Source: Planctomycetota bacterium (lineage in GTDB: Bacteria > Planctomycetota > Phycisphaerae > Sedimentisphaerales > Anaerobacaceae). Taken from it: a DNA stretch of 6,210 nt. Positions 1 through 5,425 of this stretch are shown here, piece after piece (positions within the stretch are counted from its first letter, which is position 1; the number at the start of each line of letters is the position of its first letter). Position numbers and translations under genes: made by a program. The stretch spans positions 1 through 6,210 of the forward strand of contig JAGLTN010000487.1 of assembly GCA_023135255.1 (NCBI GenBank), given 5' to 3'. The notes beneath the pieces were generated by a model. It saw nothing but the letters and a program-made list of their open reading frames with translations. It had not been told where the DNA came from and did no database searches.

Positions 1-52
1 ATTTCTTACCCTGAAGGGTATAAAAATATCTTGTTGTTGCCCTCGAAAATGC

Positions 53-81
53 TTGAGGAAAATAAAAACTCTTTATAGAAT
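53..81 (+). promoter_or_regulatory. Candidate sigma70-type promoter for the mltA gene
   Basis: TTGAGG at 53-58 and TAGAAT at 76-81 are separated by 17 bases, the preferred spacing. The boxes match the consensus at 4/6 and 5/6 positions. Transcription would start near 88 and leave a leader of about 90 bases before the ATG at 180. Upstream, at 7-20, is a small TACCC/GGGTA hairpin with a TGAA loop that could belong to the end of a preceding gene, but no clean T-run follows it. The promoter is inferred from sequence only. Confidence 0.4.
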
Positions 82-179
82 GCAATCTTAAGGATCATTC
101 TGCTGTAAGGCTTTCCAAGCTGTTTTTCAGCAGTTATGTGGAAAACGATGGATTCGTTATTTTTATACTGGAGCCAAAA

Positions 180-1391
180 ATGAGAAACAAAACTCTCTAC
201 CTGTTAATTTTGCTTTTACTTGTCATGGTTAGCTGTTTAACCGGTTGTCGTACCAGACCTAAAATTATAACACAAGAACAGCTGTCCTACGATAGGCCCC
301 TGCTGCCAGGTCAGTCGGCACTGCGGAAAATTACCGACCCGGCTTTGATACCTGATTTTACGATGGCTTCCTGCAATCTGACTAACCTGAGAGAAGCTGT
401 GGGAAACAGTATCAACTATATGGGAAAACCTTCAAGTGAGCAGTTTTTCCCGATTGATGACGTAACCCATGCAAGAGCACTTGCCAGTCTGGAAGAATTT
501 GCAAGGCTGTTAGATGATAGTGTTACCGGTGCCCGCCTGAATTCTGTTATTCGTGAAAAGTTCGATGTTTACATGTCTGTTGGTTGTGACAACGAGGGAA
601 CTGTGCTGTTTACCGGATACTACACGCCGATCTTTGATGGTTCGCTTGAAGAGACTGCTGAATACAGATATCCGCTTTACTCTCAGCCTGAAGACCTTGA
701 AAAAGGCCTAAATGGTGAGATTCTCGGCAGAAGAGGCGCCGACGGTCAGCTTTCAACTTATCCGCCAAGAGCTGAAATCCAAAGCTCAGGTATGCTTGAC
801 GGTCAGGAAATAGTCTGGCTCAAGGACCCATTCGAAGCCTACATTGCTCACGTTCAGGGCTCAGCAAAAGTCAGACTGCCCGATGGAACTGTTACGACTG
901 TTGGTTACGCAGCAAACAATGGCTATGACTACAACGGCATATCCAAACAGATGATCGATGACGGCGTGATCACAAGAGATAAGCTAAACCTCTCAGCAAT
1001 GATCGCGTACTTCAAAGCCAATCGTGATATGGTAAACAAATACGTTAATTTGAACCCAAGATATGTATTCTTCAGGCAGTCTACGGGCGCTCCTCACGGC
1101 AGTCTTAATGAGCCGGTAATAGAAATGCGTTCGATCGCTACGGATAAATCGATCTTTCCTAGAGGGAGCCTGACATACATAAATACAAAGCTGCCTCAAA
1201 TGATAGGTGACCAGATAACTACCGCCTTCTATGACGGCTTTACTCTCGACCAGGATACTGGCGGAGCTATTCGAGCACCGGGAAGATGCGATGTCTACAT
1301 GGGCTCAGGCGATTTAGCTGGCAAACTCGCGGGAAACACCTATCAGGAAGGAAAGCTATACTACCTCTTCCTAAAAGACAGCCAAGATTAA
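180..1391 (+). CDS. mltA: MltA-family membrane-bound lytic murein transglycosylase (lipoprotein)
   Basis: This enzyme cleaves the MurNAc-GlcNAc glycosidic bond of peptidoglycan, leaving 1,6-anhydro-MurNAc ends, and is normally a lipoprotein on the periplasmic face of the outer membrane. A signal peptide (MRNK, then a Leu-rich segment) ends in lipobox LTGC, so Cys23 is the expected lipidated residue. The residue after it is Arg, not Asp, which fits outer-membrane sorting. The MltA domain shows FTGYYTP at 144-150, the DPFEAY/VQGSAKVRLPDG block at 216-236 and NPRYVFF at 292-298. The C-terminal 3D domain follows (about 315-400) with QDTGGAI. Asp359 and Asp371 align with E. coli Asp297 and the catalytic Asp308. 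I chose ATG 180 because GGAG lies at 170-173 and it places the signal peptide at the N-terminus. An upstream in-frame GTG at 138 would add 14 non-signal residues. At 403 residues it is somewhat longer than E. coli MltA (365) and appears intact. Confidence 0.95.
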   Translation: MRNKTLYLLILLLLVMVSCLTGCRTRPKIITQEQLSYDRPLLPGQSALRKITDPALIPDFTMASCNLTNLREAVGNSINYMGKPSSEQFFPIDDVTHARALASLEEFARLLDDSVTGARLNSVIREKFDVYMSVGCDNEGTVLFTGYYTPIFDGSLEETAEYRYPLYSQPEDLEKGLNGEILGRRGADGQLSTYPPRAEIQSSGMLDGQEIVWLKDPFEAYIAHVQGSAKVRLPDGTVTTVGYAANNGYDYNGISKQMIDDGVITRDKLNLSAMIAYFKANRDMVNKYVNLNPRYVFFRQSTGAPHGSLNEPVIEMRSIATDKSIFPRGSLTYINTKLPQMIGDQITTAFYDGFTLDQDTGGAIRAPGRCDVYMGSGDLAGKLAGNTYQEGKLYYLFLKDSQD

Positions 1392-1411
1392 AAATAATTG
1401 AGAAATACAAA

Positions 1412-1434
1412 TACCGTTCCTTATGGGAGCGGTA
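1412..1434. terminator. Hairpin between mltA and the next lipoprotein gene
   Basis: TACCGTTCC pairs with GGGAGCGGTA across a short TTAT loop, giving a stem of 9 to 10 pairs with one or two G-U pairs. It lies 21 bases after the mltA stop codon, a usual place for a terminator. There is no T-run on the + side. The minus-strand reading is followed by a T-rich stretch but no gene is seen there. It may be a weak terminator or an mRNA 3'-end stabiliser. Confidence 0.35.
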
Positions 1435-1495
1435 AATTGGGTTAATATGGTAATGGTGTTTTTGTGAAAAAATAAAATACGAAAGGATGTGAAAC

Positions 1496-2068
1496 ATGAA
1501 AAAATTATCTATTCTAAGTTGCGTTCTGTTGTTGACAATGGGTTTGTTTACCCCAGGTTGTAAAAAGAAGGAAAATATTTCAGATAAGGAACAGAGGTTG
1601 GAGGGTAAAGTTTCCACCGAAAGAACCGCCAAGGATTCCGAAGACAAAGCAAATAAATCTTCAAAGGATAAGGAGATTGGGGAACTCCAACAGGTATTTG
1701 ATGCTTATATGCGGGCATGTGTTAAGAAAGATATTGAAGCAATGACAGACCTGTATGATCTGGAATACATTGCGATGAAGTGGCGAGAGAAAGTGGGAGA
1801 TGACCTGAATCAGGTAAGGGAAATGATCAAGGGAATGGTGGTGAACAAACCCGATGAATTCTATCGAATGTGCACTCGTGCCGAGATGCAATCCGTTGAA
1901 GTGACTGAAAAGAAAATGCCGAATTTGGTTGGTAATGTGCGAATCGCCGAAGTCAAGTATGAGGATTGGTCTTGGACTTTTCGCAAGACTCCTAAAGATT
2001 GGAAGTTGATTGAGGAGGGCGTATCCGGCGAAACCTTTGATAGGATATCCAGAACACAGAAACAATAG
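1496..2068 (+). CDS. Small predicted lipoprotein with an NTF2-like C-terminal half, function unknown
   Basis: This is a 190-residue exported protein that I do not recognise as a named family. The N-terminus is a signal sequence (MKKL, hydrophobic 4-19) ending in TPGC, so Cys22 may be lipidated. Pro at -2 and Phe at -4 make this a poor lipobox, so lipidation is likely but not certain. Residues 23-60 are a Lys/Glu/Asp/Ser-rich linker of low complexity. From about 62 the pattern is a long helix (LQQVFDAYMRACVKKDIEAM), a Tyr/Asp-rich turn and further helices. It ends in strand-like segments closing with WTFRKTPKDWKLIEEG. This is typical of the cone-shaped NTF2-like/SnoaL fold found in many small periplasmic proteins. 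AAAGGA at 1482-1487, eight bases before ATG 1496, fixes the start. The gene lies 104 bases after mltA, so co-transcription is possible if the hairpin between them reads through. A role beside MltA at the envelope is only suggested by proximity. Confidence 0.8.
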   Translation: MKKLSILSCVLLLTMGLFTPGCKKKENISDKEQRLEGKVSTERTAKDSEDKANKSSKDKEIGELQQVFDAYMRACVKKDIEAMTDLYDLEYIAMKWREKVGDDLNQVREMIKGMVVNKPDEFYRMCTRAEMQSVEVTEKKMPNLVGNVRIAEVKYEDWSWTFRKTPKDWKLIEEGVSGETFDRISRTQKQ

Positions 2069-2145
2069 TACTTCGTTCTAATAATAGGCAAAAGTTGGGT
2101 GTTTAACTGAGCGTGTCTAACAAAGCTCTGGAGAATAACCGAGCA

Positions 2146-2237
2146 TGTCAGGAACTTTAATTCTATTGGATTGTTGATAATGACATAAATTCGATTCATT
2201 TTGGGGCTTGCCTGTCTTTAGTTTGTTATTTCAAAGC
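2146..2237. repeat. Repeat A, copy 1 (upstream flank of the kinase/partner pair)
   Basis: These 92 bases recur at 3167-3259 in the same orientation. By hand alignment there are five substitutions and one single-base indel. The copy starts TGTCAGGAAC and ends TTATTTCAAAGC. It holds no convincing gene on either strand. The minus strand begins a frame here (NRIYVII...), but the second copy lacks the ATG and the frame runs into the shadow of the lipoprotein gene. The TGYCAGGAAC edge recalls borders of dispersed REP-type repeats, though no palindromic partner is visible. Confidence 0.85.
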
Positions 2238-2248
2238 TATTAATGGAA

Positions 2249-2385
2249 ATGAGGGTTGGGGGATTCCTTATCTAAAAAAATGGGTATCCGCGTCGTATTA
2301 CTGCTTTGAATTAGAAAAATGTGTGATATAATAAATTATTTGTATGGATATGGACTCAATGGTTCAGGGTAAAAATATATAGATG
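2249..2385. repeat. Repeat B, copy 1 (promoter-leader of the kinase gene)
   Basis: This stretch aligns with 3955-4087, the promoter and leader of der. Shared blocks include TCCTTATCT followed by an A-run, GTATCC, CTGCTTTGAATT, TGTGTG before a TATA box, and AATGGTTCAGG. From GTATCC onward about 91 columns align without gaps at roughly 74% identity by hand count. The position matching the der start codon here reads ATATAT followed by AGATG. No coding frame is conserved between the copies, so this is a non-coding promoter/leader duplication. Confidence 0.75.
2306..2332 (+). promoter_or_regulatory. Extended -10 promoter for the zeta-like kinase pair
   Basis: TGATATAAT at 2324-2332 is a perfect TATAAT preceded by the TGn extension. 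TTGAAT at 2306-2311 is a possible -35 box, but only 15 bases away, so the extended -10 probably carries recognition. The layout is repeated before der. The start would be near 2339, giving a leader of about 67 bases to ATG 2406. Confidence 0.65.
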
Positions 2386-2405
2386 AGTCAAGGCGGCCTG
2401 AATAA

Positions 2406-3011
2406 ATGGTTACAGAAAAAAAACAACCAATTTGCTATGTTATTGCAGGTCCCAATGGAGCTGGCAAAACAACATTTGCGTTAAACTATCTTCCTGAGAT
2501 AGCAGGTTGTCGTAACTTCGTAAATGCTGATTTGATTGCTTATGGAATATCACCTCTGGATTCAGTTGCTGTTCAATATGACGCAGGCAGGCTTTTTCTC
2601 AATGAAATTCATAATAATATTAATAAACGAGTAGATTTTGCATTTGAAACTACGCTGGCTGGTCGAAGTCATATCAATTTGCTGAAAAAACTGAAACAGA
2701 AAAACTGGCAGATTGTTCTGTTCTTTTTATGGATTCCTGACGCAGATTTTTCAAAAGACAGAGTTCGCCAGCGTGTAAAAGAAGGCGGCCATGACATCGG
2801 AGATGATGTGATTTATCGTCGCTATCCCAGGATTATGTATAATCTGATAGATATCTATATGTCTTTATGTGATAAGGTCTTGTGTTATGATAATTCTAAT
2901 CCGGAGCCTGTTCTTATTTTTGATCAGGATGAGCAAGGCTCAAATATGGTGAACAAAGAGATATATAACGAAATTTTAAGGTGTGCAGATGACTACAAAA
3001 GAAACTCGTGA
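2406..3011 (+). CDS. Zeta-toxin-like P-loop kinase
   Basis: This 201-residue protein belongs to the zeta-toxin/AAA_33-like P-loop kinases. Characterised zeta toxins phosphorylate UDP-N-acetylglucosamine and poison cell-wall synthesis. Activity for this branch is not established, and a non-toxic small-molecule kinase is possible. Walker A is GPNGAGKT at 15-22. The NADLIAYGISP block (40-50) supplies the conserved Asp42, and FAFETTLAG (78-86) the conserved Glu/Thr region. The Arg-rich lid RVRQRVKEGGHDIGDDVIYRRY spans 119-140. The lid has Gly132 where the family usually has Pro. ATG 2406 is the first possible start, because an in-frame TAA immediately precedes it, and AAGGCGG at 2390-2396 is a good ribosome-binding site. 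The 3' end overlaps the small partner gene by 23 bases, indicating translational coupling. Base composition is visibly AT-richer than der or the transporter gene, which fits acquired DNA. Confidence 0.85.
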   Translation: MVTEKKQPICYVIAGPNGAGKTTFALNYLPEIAGCRNFVNADLIAYGISPLDSVAVQYDAGRLFLNEIHNNINKRVDFAFETTLAGRSHINLLKKLKQKNWQIVLFFLWIPDADFSKDRVRQRVKEGGHDIGDDVIYRRYPRIMYNLIDIYMSLCDKVLCYDNSNPEPVLIFDQDEQGSNMVNKEIYNEILRCADDYKRNS

Positions 3012-3165
3012 TATGTCAGTTGCGGCGTTGAACAGTTTAAAGAAAGCGGTCCGGAAAGAACTGAAGAAAAAAGCGATGCTTGGCCAAGATGCTATTATTA
3101 ATCGTAATGGCAAAGCTTGTTGTGTCCCGGCAGAAGAGGTACTGAGAATTGTTGGGGATAATTAG
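2989..3165 (+). CDS. Small basic partner protein of the zeta-like kinase (candidate antitoxin)
   Basis: This 58-residue cytoplasmic protein probably works with the kinase encoded just upstream, perhaps as its antitoxin. That role is inferred from context. An amphipathic, Lys/Arg-rich helix covers about residues 9-32 (VAALNSLKKAVRKELKKKA). A Gly-containing turn and a beta-hairpin-like tail with NRNGKACCVPAEEV follow. Helix plus short 'RNGK' hairpin is a shape I associate with small proteins encoded beside such kinases. It does not look like the classical epsilon antitoxin. I chose ATG 2989 over GTG 2983 because AAGG at 2978-2981 sits seven bases before it. The gene starts inside the kinase gene in the +1 frame and ends at TAG 3163-3165, one base before repeat A copy 2. 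The adjacent Cys pair near the C-terminus is unexplained. Confidence 0.7.
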   Translation: MTTKETRDMSVAALNSLKKAVRKELKKKAMLGQDAIINRNGKACCVPAEEVLRIVGDN

Positions 3166-3166
3166 G

Positions 3167-3259
3167 TGCCAGGAACCTTTAATTTTATTGGATTGTCGAT
3201 AATGACATAAATTCGATTCGTTTTGGGGCTTGCCTGTCTTTAGCTTGTTATTTCAAAGC
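3167..3259. repeat. Repeat A, copy 2 (downstream flank of the kinase/partner pair)
   Basis: This is the second direct copy of the 2146-2237 repeat, 93 bases long and beginning TGCCAGGAACC one base after the partner gene stop codon. Five substitutions and one indel separate the copies. Together they bracket the kinase, its partner and repeat B copy 1, a layout that would allow deletion or amplification by homologous recombination. No transposase gene or terminal inverted repeat is visible. Confidence 0.85.
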
Positions 3260-3303
3260 AGTCCAATATAGCGCAAAATGTGATGGTATCATTCTGCTAA
3301 TTC

Positions 3304-3323
3304 AAAAAAACAAATTTTTTTTT
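3304..3323. other. A-run followed by T-run, AT-only dyad
   Basis: Seven A, a C, three A and nine T form an AT-only dyad about 80 bases upstream of the DUF488 promoter. It could bend DNA or, if a GC stem existed, end transcription from the kinase pair. No GC-rich stem precedes it, so its role is undetermined. Confidence 0.3.
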
Positions 3324-3399
3324 ATCTTCTTTTCTAATCGGTGGTTATGCCAATAAGTTCTTACTGAAAATCTTCCATTTTCGAAGCAGATCTGCAAGT

Positions 3400-3428
3400 T
3401 TGAGCAATTGTGAAGTTTGTGGTATAAT
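3400..3428 (+). promoter_or_regulatory. Sigma70-type promoter with extended -10 for the DUF488 gene
   Basis: TTGAGC at 3400-3405 and TATAAT at 3423-3428 are exactly 17 bases apart, and TGG immediately precedes the -10 box. This is the best-formed promoter in the window. Its core, TTGAGCAATTGTG then TGGTATA, is shared with the der promoter except for seven extra bases (3413-3419). Transcription would start near 3435, a leader of about 29 bases. Confidence 0.75.
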
Positions 3429-3463
3429 TTACTTGCTGCCATAATTTCAAAAAGGGAAAAGAT

Positions 3464-3898
3464 ATGAAAATTTTTACAATTGGTTATGCTGGAAAAACTG
3501 CTGCGCAATTTTTTACAGTCTTAAAATCTATGCAAATCAAAGTCCTTGTCGATGTTCGTCTTTACAACACATCACAGCTTGCTGGATATACCAAGAAAAA
3601 CGATTTGAGTTATTTTACCAATGAAATTGCGAAGGCTAACTACTTGCATCTGCCAGCTATGTCGCCAACCAAAGCAATTCTTGATGCTTACAAAAAAGGT
3701 CAAATGAGTTGGCAGGAGTATCAATGTCAATTCAATCAGATAATCACAGAGCGTCAGATTGAAAATATTATACCGGTAAAACAACTTGATATGGCTTGTT
3801 TGTTGTGTGCTGAAAAGGCCGCAGATAAATGTCACAGAAGGCTTGTTGGCGAATATCTTGCTAATAAGTTTGGGGATATAGAACTAATACATCTTTAA
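3464..3898 (+). CDS. DUF488 family protein, biochemical role unknown
   Basis: This is a complete 144-residue member of the DUF488 family, small soluble proteins widespread in bacteria whose reaction is not established. Family signatures are present: TIGYAGK at 5-11 near the N-terminus, DVR at 30-32, and the closing block LLCAEK at 113-118 with CHR at 123-125. The conserved Cys115/Glu117 and Cys123/His124/Arg125 suggest a metal-binding or nucleic-acid-related active site, but that is inference. AAGGGA at 3452-3457, six bases before ATG 3464, supports the start. The gene has its own promoter and a candidate terminator, so it looks like a one-gene unit between the kinase pair and der. It is AT-richer than der by eye, consistent with an accessory gene. 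Nothing in the sequence ties it mechanistically to the kinase. Confidence 0.9.
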   Translation: MKIFTIGYAGKTAAQFFTVLKSMQIKVLVDVRLYNTSQLAGYTKKNDLSYFTNEIAKANYLHLPAMSPTKAILDAYKKGQMSWQEYQCQFNQIITERQIENIIPVKQLDMACLLCAEKAADKCHRRLVGEYLANKFGDIELIHL

Positions 3899-3941
3899 AA
3901 TTTACTAATGGAGGGGGTATGGAAATTATATGTCTTGCGAA

Positions 3942-3970
3942 CTCTCGTAAGCACAACGAGGGGTGTTTTT
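3942..3970 (+). terminator. Candidate terminator after the DUF488 gene
   Basis: CTCTCG at 3942-3947 pairs with CGAGGG at 3957-3962 (six pairs, one G-U, nine-base loop), followed closely by a five-T run at 3966-3970. It lies 43 bases after the DUF488 stop. A competing hairpin, CTTGCGA/TCGTAAG at 3934-3951 with loop ACTC, uses the same bases and would exclude it. The stem is short, so confidence is modest. Confidence 0.35.
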
Positions 3971-4087
3971 CCTTATCTGAAAAAAACGAGTATCCATGCT
4001 GTATTTCTGCTTTGAATTGAGCAATTGTGTGGTATACTGAATTCTTTGTGTAAATATAGGTTAAATGGTTCAGGATAGAATTATATG
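3955..4087. repeat. Repeat B, copy 2 (promoter-leader of der)
   Basis: This is the partner of 2249-2385. It runs from just inside the DUF488 terminator to the der start codon and includes the der promoter. Against copy 1 it has one extra base in the A-run near 3981-3987 and differs in the G/T-rich left edge, where only this copy has a T-run. Which copy is ancestral cannot be read from the sequence. The link to conserved der suggests this one. Confidence 0.75.
4012..4038 (+). promoter_or_regulatory. Extended -10 promoter for the der-cstA unit
   Basis: TGGTATACT at 4030-4038 gives an extended -10 with a 5/6 hexamer match. TTGAAT at 4012-4017 lies 15 bases upstream, the same short spacing as before the kinase gene. 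The start would be near 4045, a leader of about 40 bases. AGGA at 4072-4075 is a modest ribosome-binding site nine bases before ATG 4085. Confidence 0.6.
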
Positions 4088-5413
4088 GCAGTACCTACAG
4101 TTGCGATAATTGGCAGGCCTAACGTTGGCAAGAGCAGTTTATTGAATGCTTTGGCAGGTAAAAGGATAAGTATCGTTGAGCCTACCGCCGGTGTTACAAG
4201 AGACAGGATAAGCACGTTCATATCTGATGGGGAAGATAACTACTTCGAGCTTGTCGATACGGGCGGATATGGGATAGTTGATTCCGATCAGCTCAATGAC
4301 CATGTGGAGAACCAGATCCGAAAGGCTATGGATTCCGCGGATCTGATATTGTTTATGGTTGATATTCGTGACGGCATTACGCCTTTGGATCAGACTATTG
4401 CCAGATTGCTCAGAAGGCAGAAGTTTAATGTGATGGGAGTTGCCAATAAGGCGGATTCGGCGAGTATGTTCCACCGGGCGGGTGAATTTGTCAGGCTCGG
4501 CTTTGGTGAATTTCTCTGCATCTCCGCTCTGAACAATCTCAATAAAAAAGTGCCGGTCGAGAGCATATTCGAGGAGATAAGCCATCTTGAGTCTGAAAAA
4601 CCTGATACGCCTATAATGAAAGTTGCGATAGTGGGCAAAAGGAACTCAGGCAAAAGCACGCTCGTAAACGCTATGGCAGGCGCTGAAAGGGTGATCGTCA
4701 GTGAGGTGCCCGGGACAACCAGAGATGCTGTCGATGTTCGTATCGACAAAGACGGCAAGACGATACTGGTTATCGATACCGCCGGCGTACGCAAAAAAAA
4801 TAAAATACAAAATGATATTGAGTTTTATGGCTACGTCCGTGCTACCAGGTCAATAAACAGGGCTGACGTAGTGCATTTTTTGATAGATTCAACTTTGGCG
4901 GTTTCGCAGGTTGATAAGAAGCTTGCCAGGTATATTATGATGGAATACAAAAGCTGTATTATTGTAATTAATAAATGGGATCTTGCAAAAGATAACGCTC
5001 ATACCGAGGATTATGAGGATTATCTGACTAAAAAACTACCAGCTTTGAAAACTGTTCCATTGGTTTTCACTACAGCAAGCGAGGGTAAGAATGTCCAGAG
5101 TTTGCTTGACCTGACAGCTCAGGTATTTAAACAGACAACAACCTGGGTGCCTACCGCGAAGCTGAATAAGGTATTTGAAATTATAAAGGAAGAAAAAACC
5201 GGAGCCTCCAGAAAGGGCGGGGGCGGTTGGCCTAAAATATATTATGCTACACAAATTGCGGTCAGTCCTGTCACAATACTGATGTTTGTTAATAAGCCGG
5301 CGTTGTTTGATGAGACTTATATGAGGTATCTGGTGGGCAGATTGCAGGCTATGCTGGGGATAGACGAAGTGCCTATCAGGCTTTTGGCCCGGGCACACAG
5401 AAAAGACGCATAA
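4085..5413 (+). CDS. der: GTPase Der (EngA), two tandem GTPase domains plus KH-like domain
   Basis: Der is a conserved, usually essential GTPase that binds the 50S subunit late in ribosome assembly. Domain 1 has G1 GRPNVGKS (10-17), G2 GVTRD (36-40), G3 DTGG (58-61) and G4 NKAD (121-124). Its G5 is loose, with SALNN in place of a SAxxGxG-like block. Domain 2 has G1 GKRNSGKST (184-192), G2 PGTTRD, G3 DTAG (231-234) and G4 NKWD (296-299), with TASEGKNV as G5. The C-terminal KH-like domain covers about 350-442 and contains KIYYATQ. The length, 442 residues, is close to the B. subtilis protein. The altered second P-loop (GKRNS instead of the usual GRPNV) keeps the GxxxxGKS frame and resembles planctomycete Der proteins as I remember them. 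The gene is transcribed from the repeat-B promoter and followed after 12 bases by the CstA-family gene. Confidence 0.97.
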   Translation: MAVPTVAIIGRPNVGKSSLLNALAGKRISIVEPTAGVTRDRISTFISDGEDNYFELVDTGGYGIVDSDQLNDHVENQIRKAMDSADLILFMVDIRDGITPLDQTIARLLRRQKFNVMGVANKADSASMFHRAGEFVRLGFGEFLCISALNNLNKKVPVESIFEEISHLESEKPDTPIMKVAIVGKRNSGKSTLVNAMAGAERVIVSEVPGTTRDAVDVRIDKDGKTILVIDTAGVRKKNKIQNDIEFYGYVRATRSINRADVVHFLIDSTLAVSQVDKKLARYIMMEYKSCIIVINKWDLAKDNAHTEDYEDYLTKKLPALKTVPLVFTTASEGKNVQSLLDLTAQVFKQTTTWVPTAKLNKVFEIIKEEKTGASRKGGGGWPKIYYATQIAVSPVTILMFVNKPALFDETYMRYLVGRLQAMLGIDEVPIRLLARAHRKDA

Positions 5414-5425
5414 GGAGATTTGGCT

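Larger units (their letters stand above)
2069..2405. other. Intergenic region holding repeat A, repeat B and the kinase promoter
   Basis: No gene is supported in these 337 bases. From left to right it holds an unremarkable stretch and then an imperfect hairpin at 2125-2144 (GCTC/GAGC plus GG/CC with one bulged T, no T-run). Repeat A copy 1, repeat B copy 1 with an extended -10 promoter, and the ribosome-binding site of the kinase gene follow. A 33-codon frame from ATG 2383 overlaps the kinase start in another frame and has no features of a real protein. Confidence 0.7.

Noticed and set aside
138..179. GTG start giving a 14-residue longer MltA
   Set aside because: It would bury the signal peptide behind a non-signal segment and has no clear ribosome-binding site, whereas ATG 180 has GGAG at 170-173 and begins a textbook lipoprotein signal.
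1861..2199. Minus-strand frame beginning in repeat A and running into the lipoprotein gene
   Set aside because: The start ATG is missing in repeat A copy 2, the frame is antisense to a real gene, and the translation has no family features.
3161..3185. Terminator formed by AGGT/ACCT right after the partner gene
   Set aside because: The stem is only four pairs, is interrupted if extended, and is not preserved in repeat A copy 1.
2146..3259. Repeat A as terminal repeats of an insertion sequence
   Set aside because: The copies are direct, not inverted, no transposase lies between them, and no target-site duplication was seen.
2146..3259. CRISPR array
   Set aside because: There are only two copies of a long repeat about 1 kb apart, with genes between them and no spacer periodicity.
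3302..3508. Minus-strand frame across the AT dyad and DUF488 promoter
   Set aside because: Low-complexity translation, no ribosome-binding site, and it covers a well-formed + strand promoter.
3908..4015. Short + strand frame of about 35 codons between DUF488 and der
   Set aside because: No Shine-Dalgarno sequence, it crosses the terminator and promoter, and repeat B copy 1 does not preserve the frame.
3900..4084. Riboswitch upstream of der
   Set aside because: No recognisable aptamer core; the short hairpins are better explained as a terminator, and the leader after the promoter is only about 40 bases.
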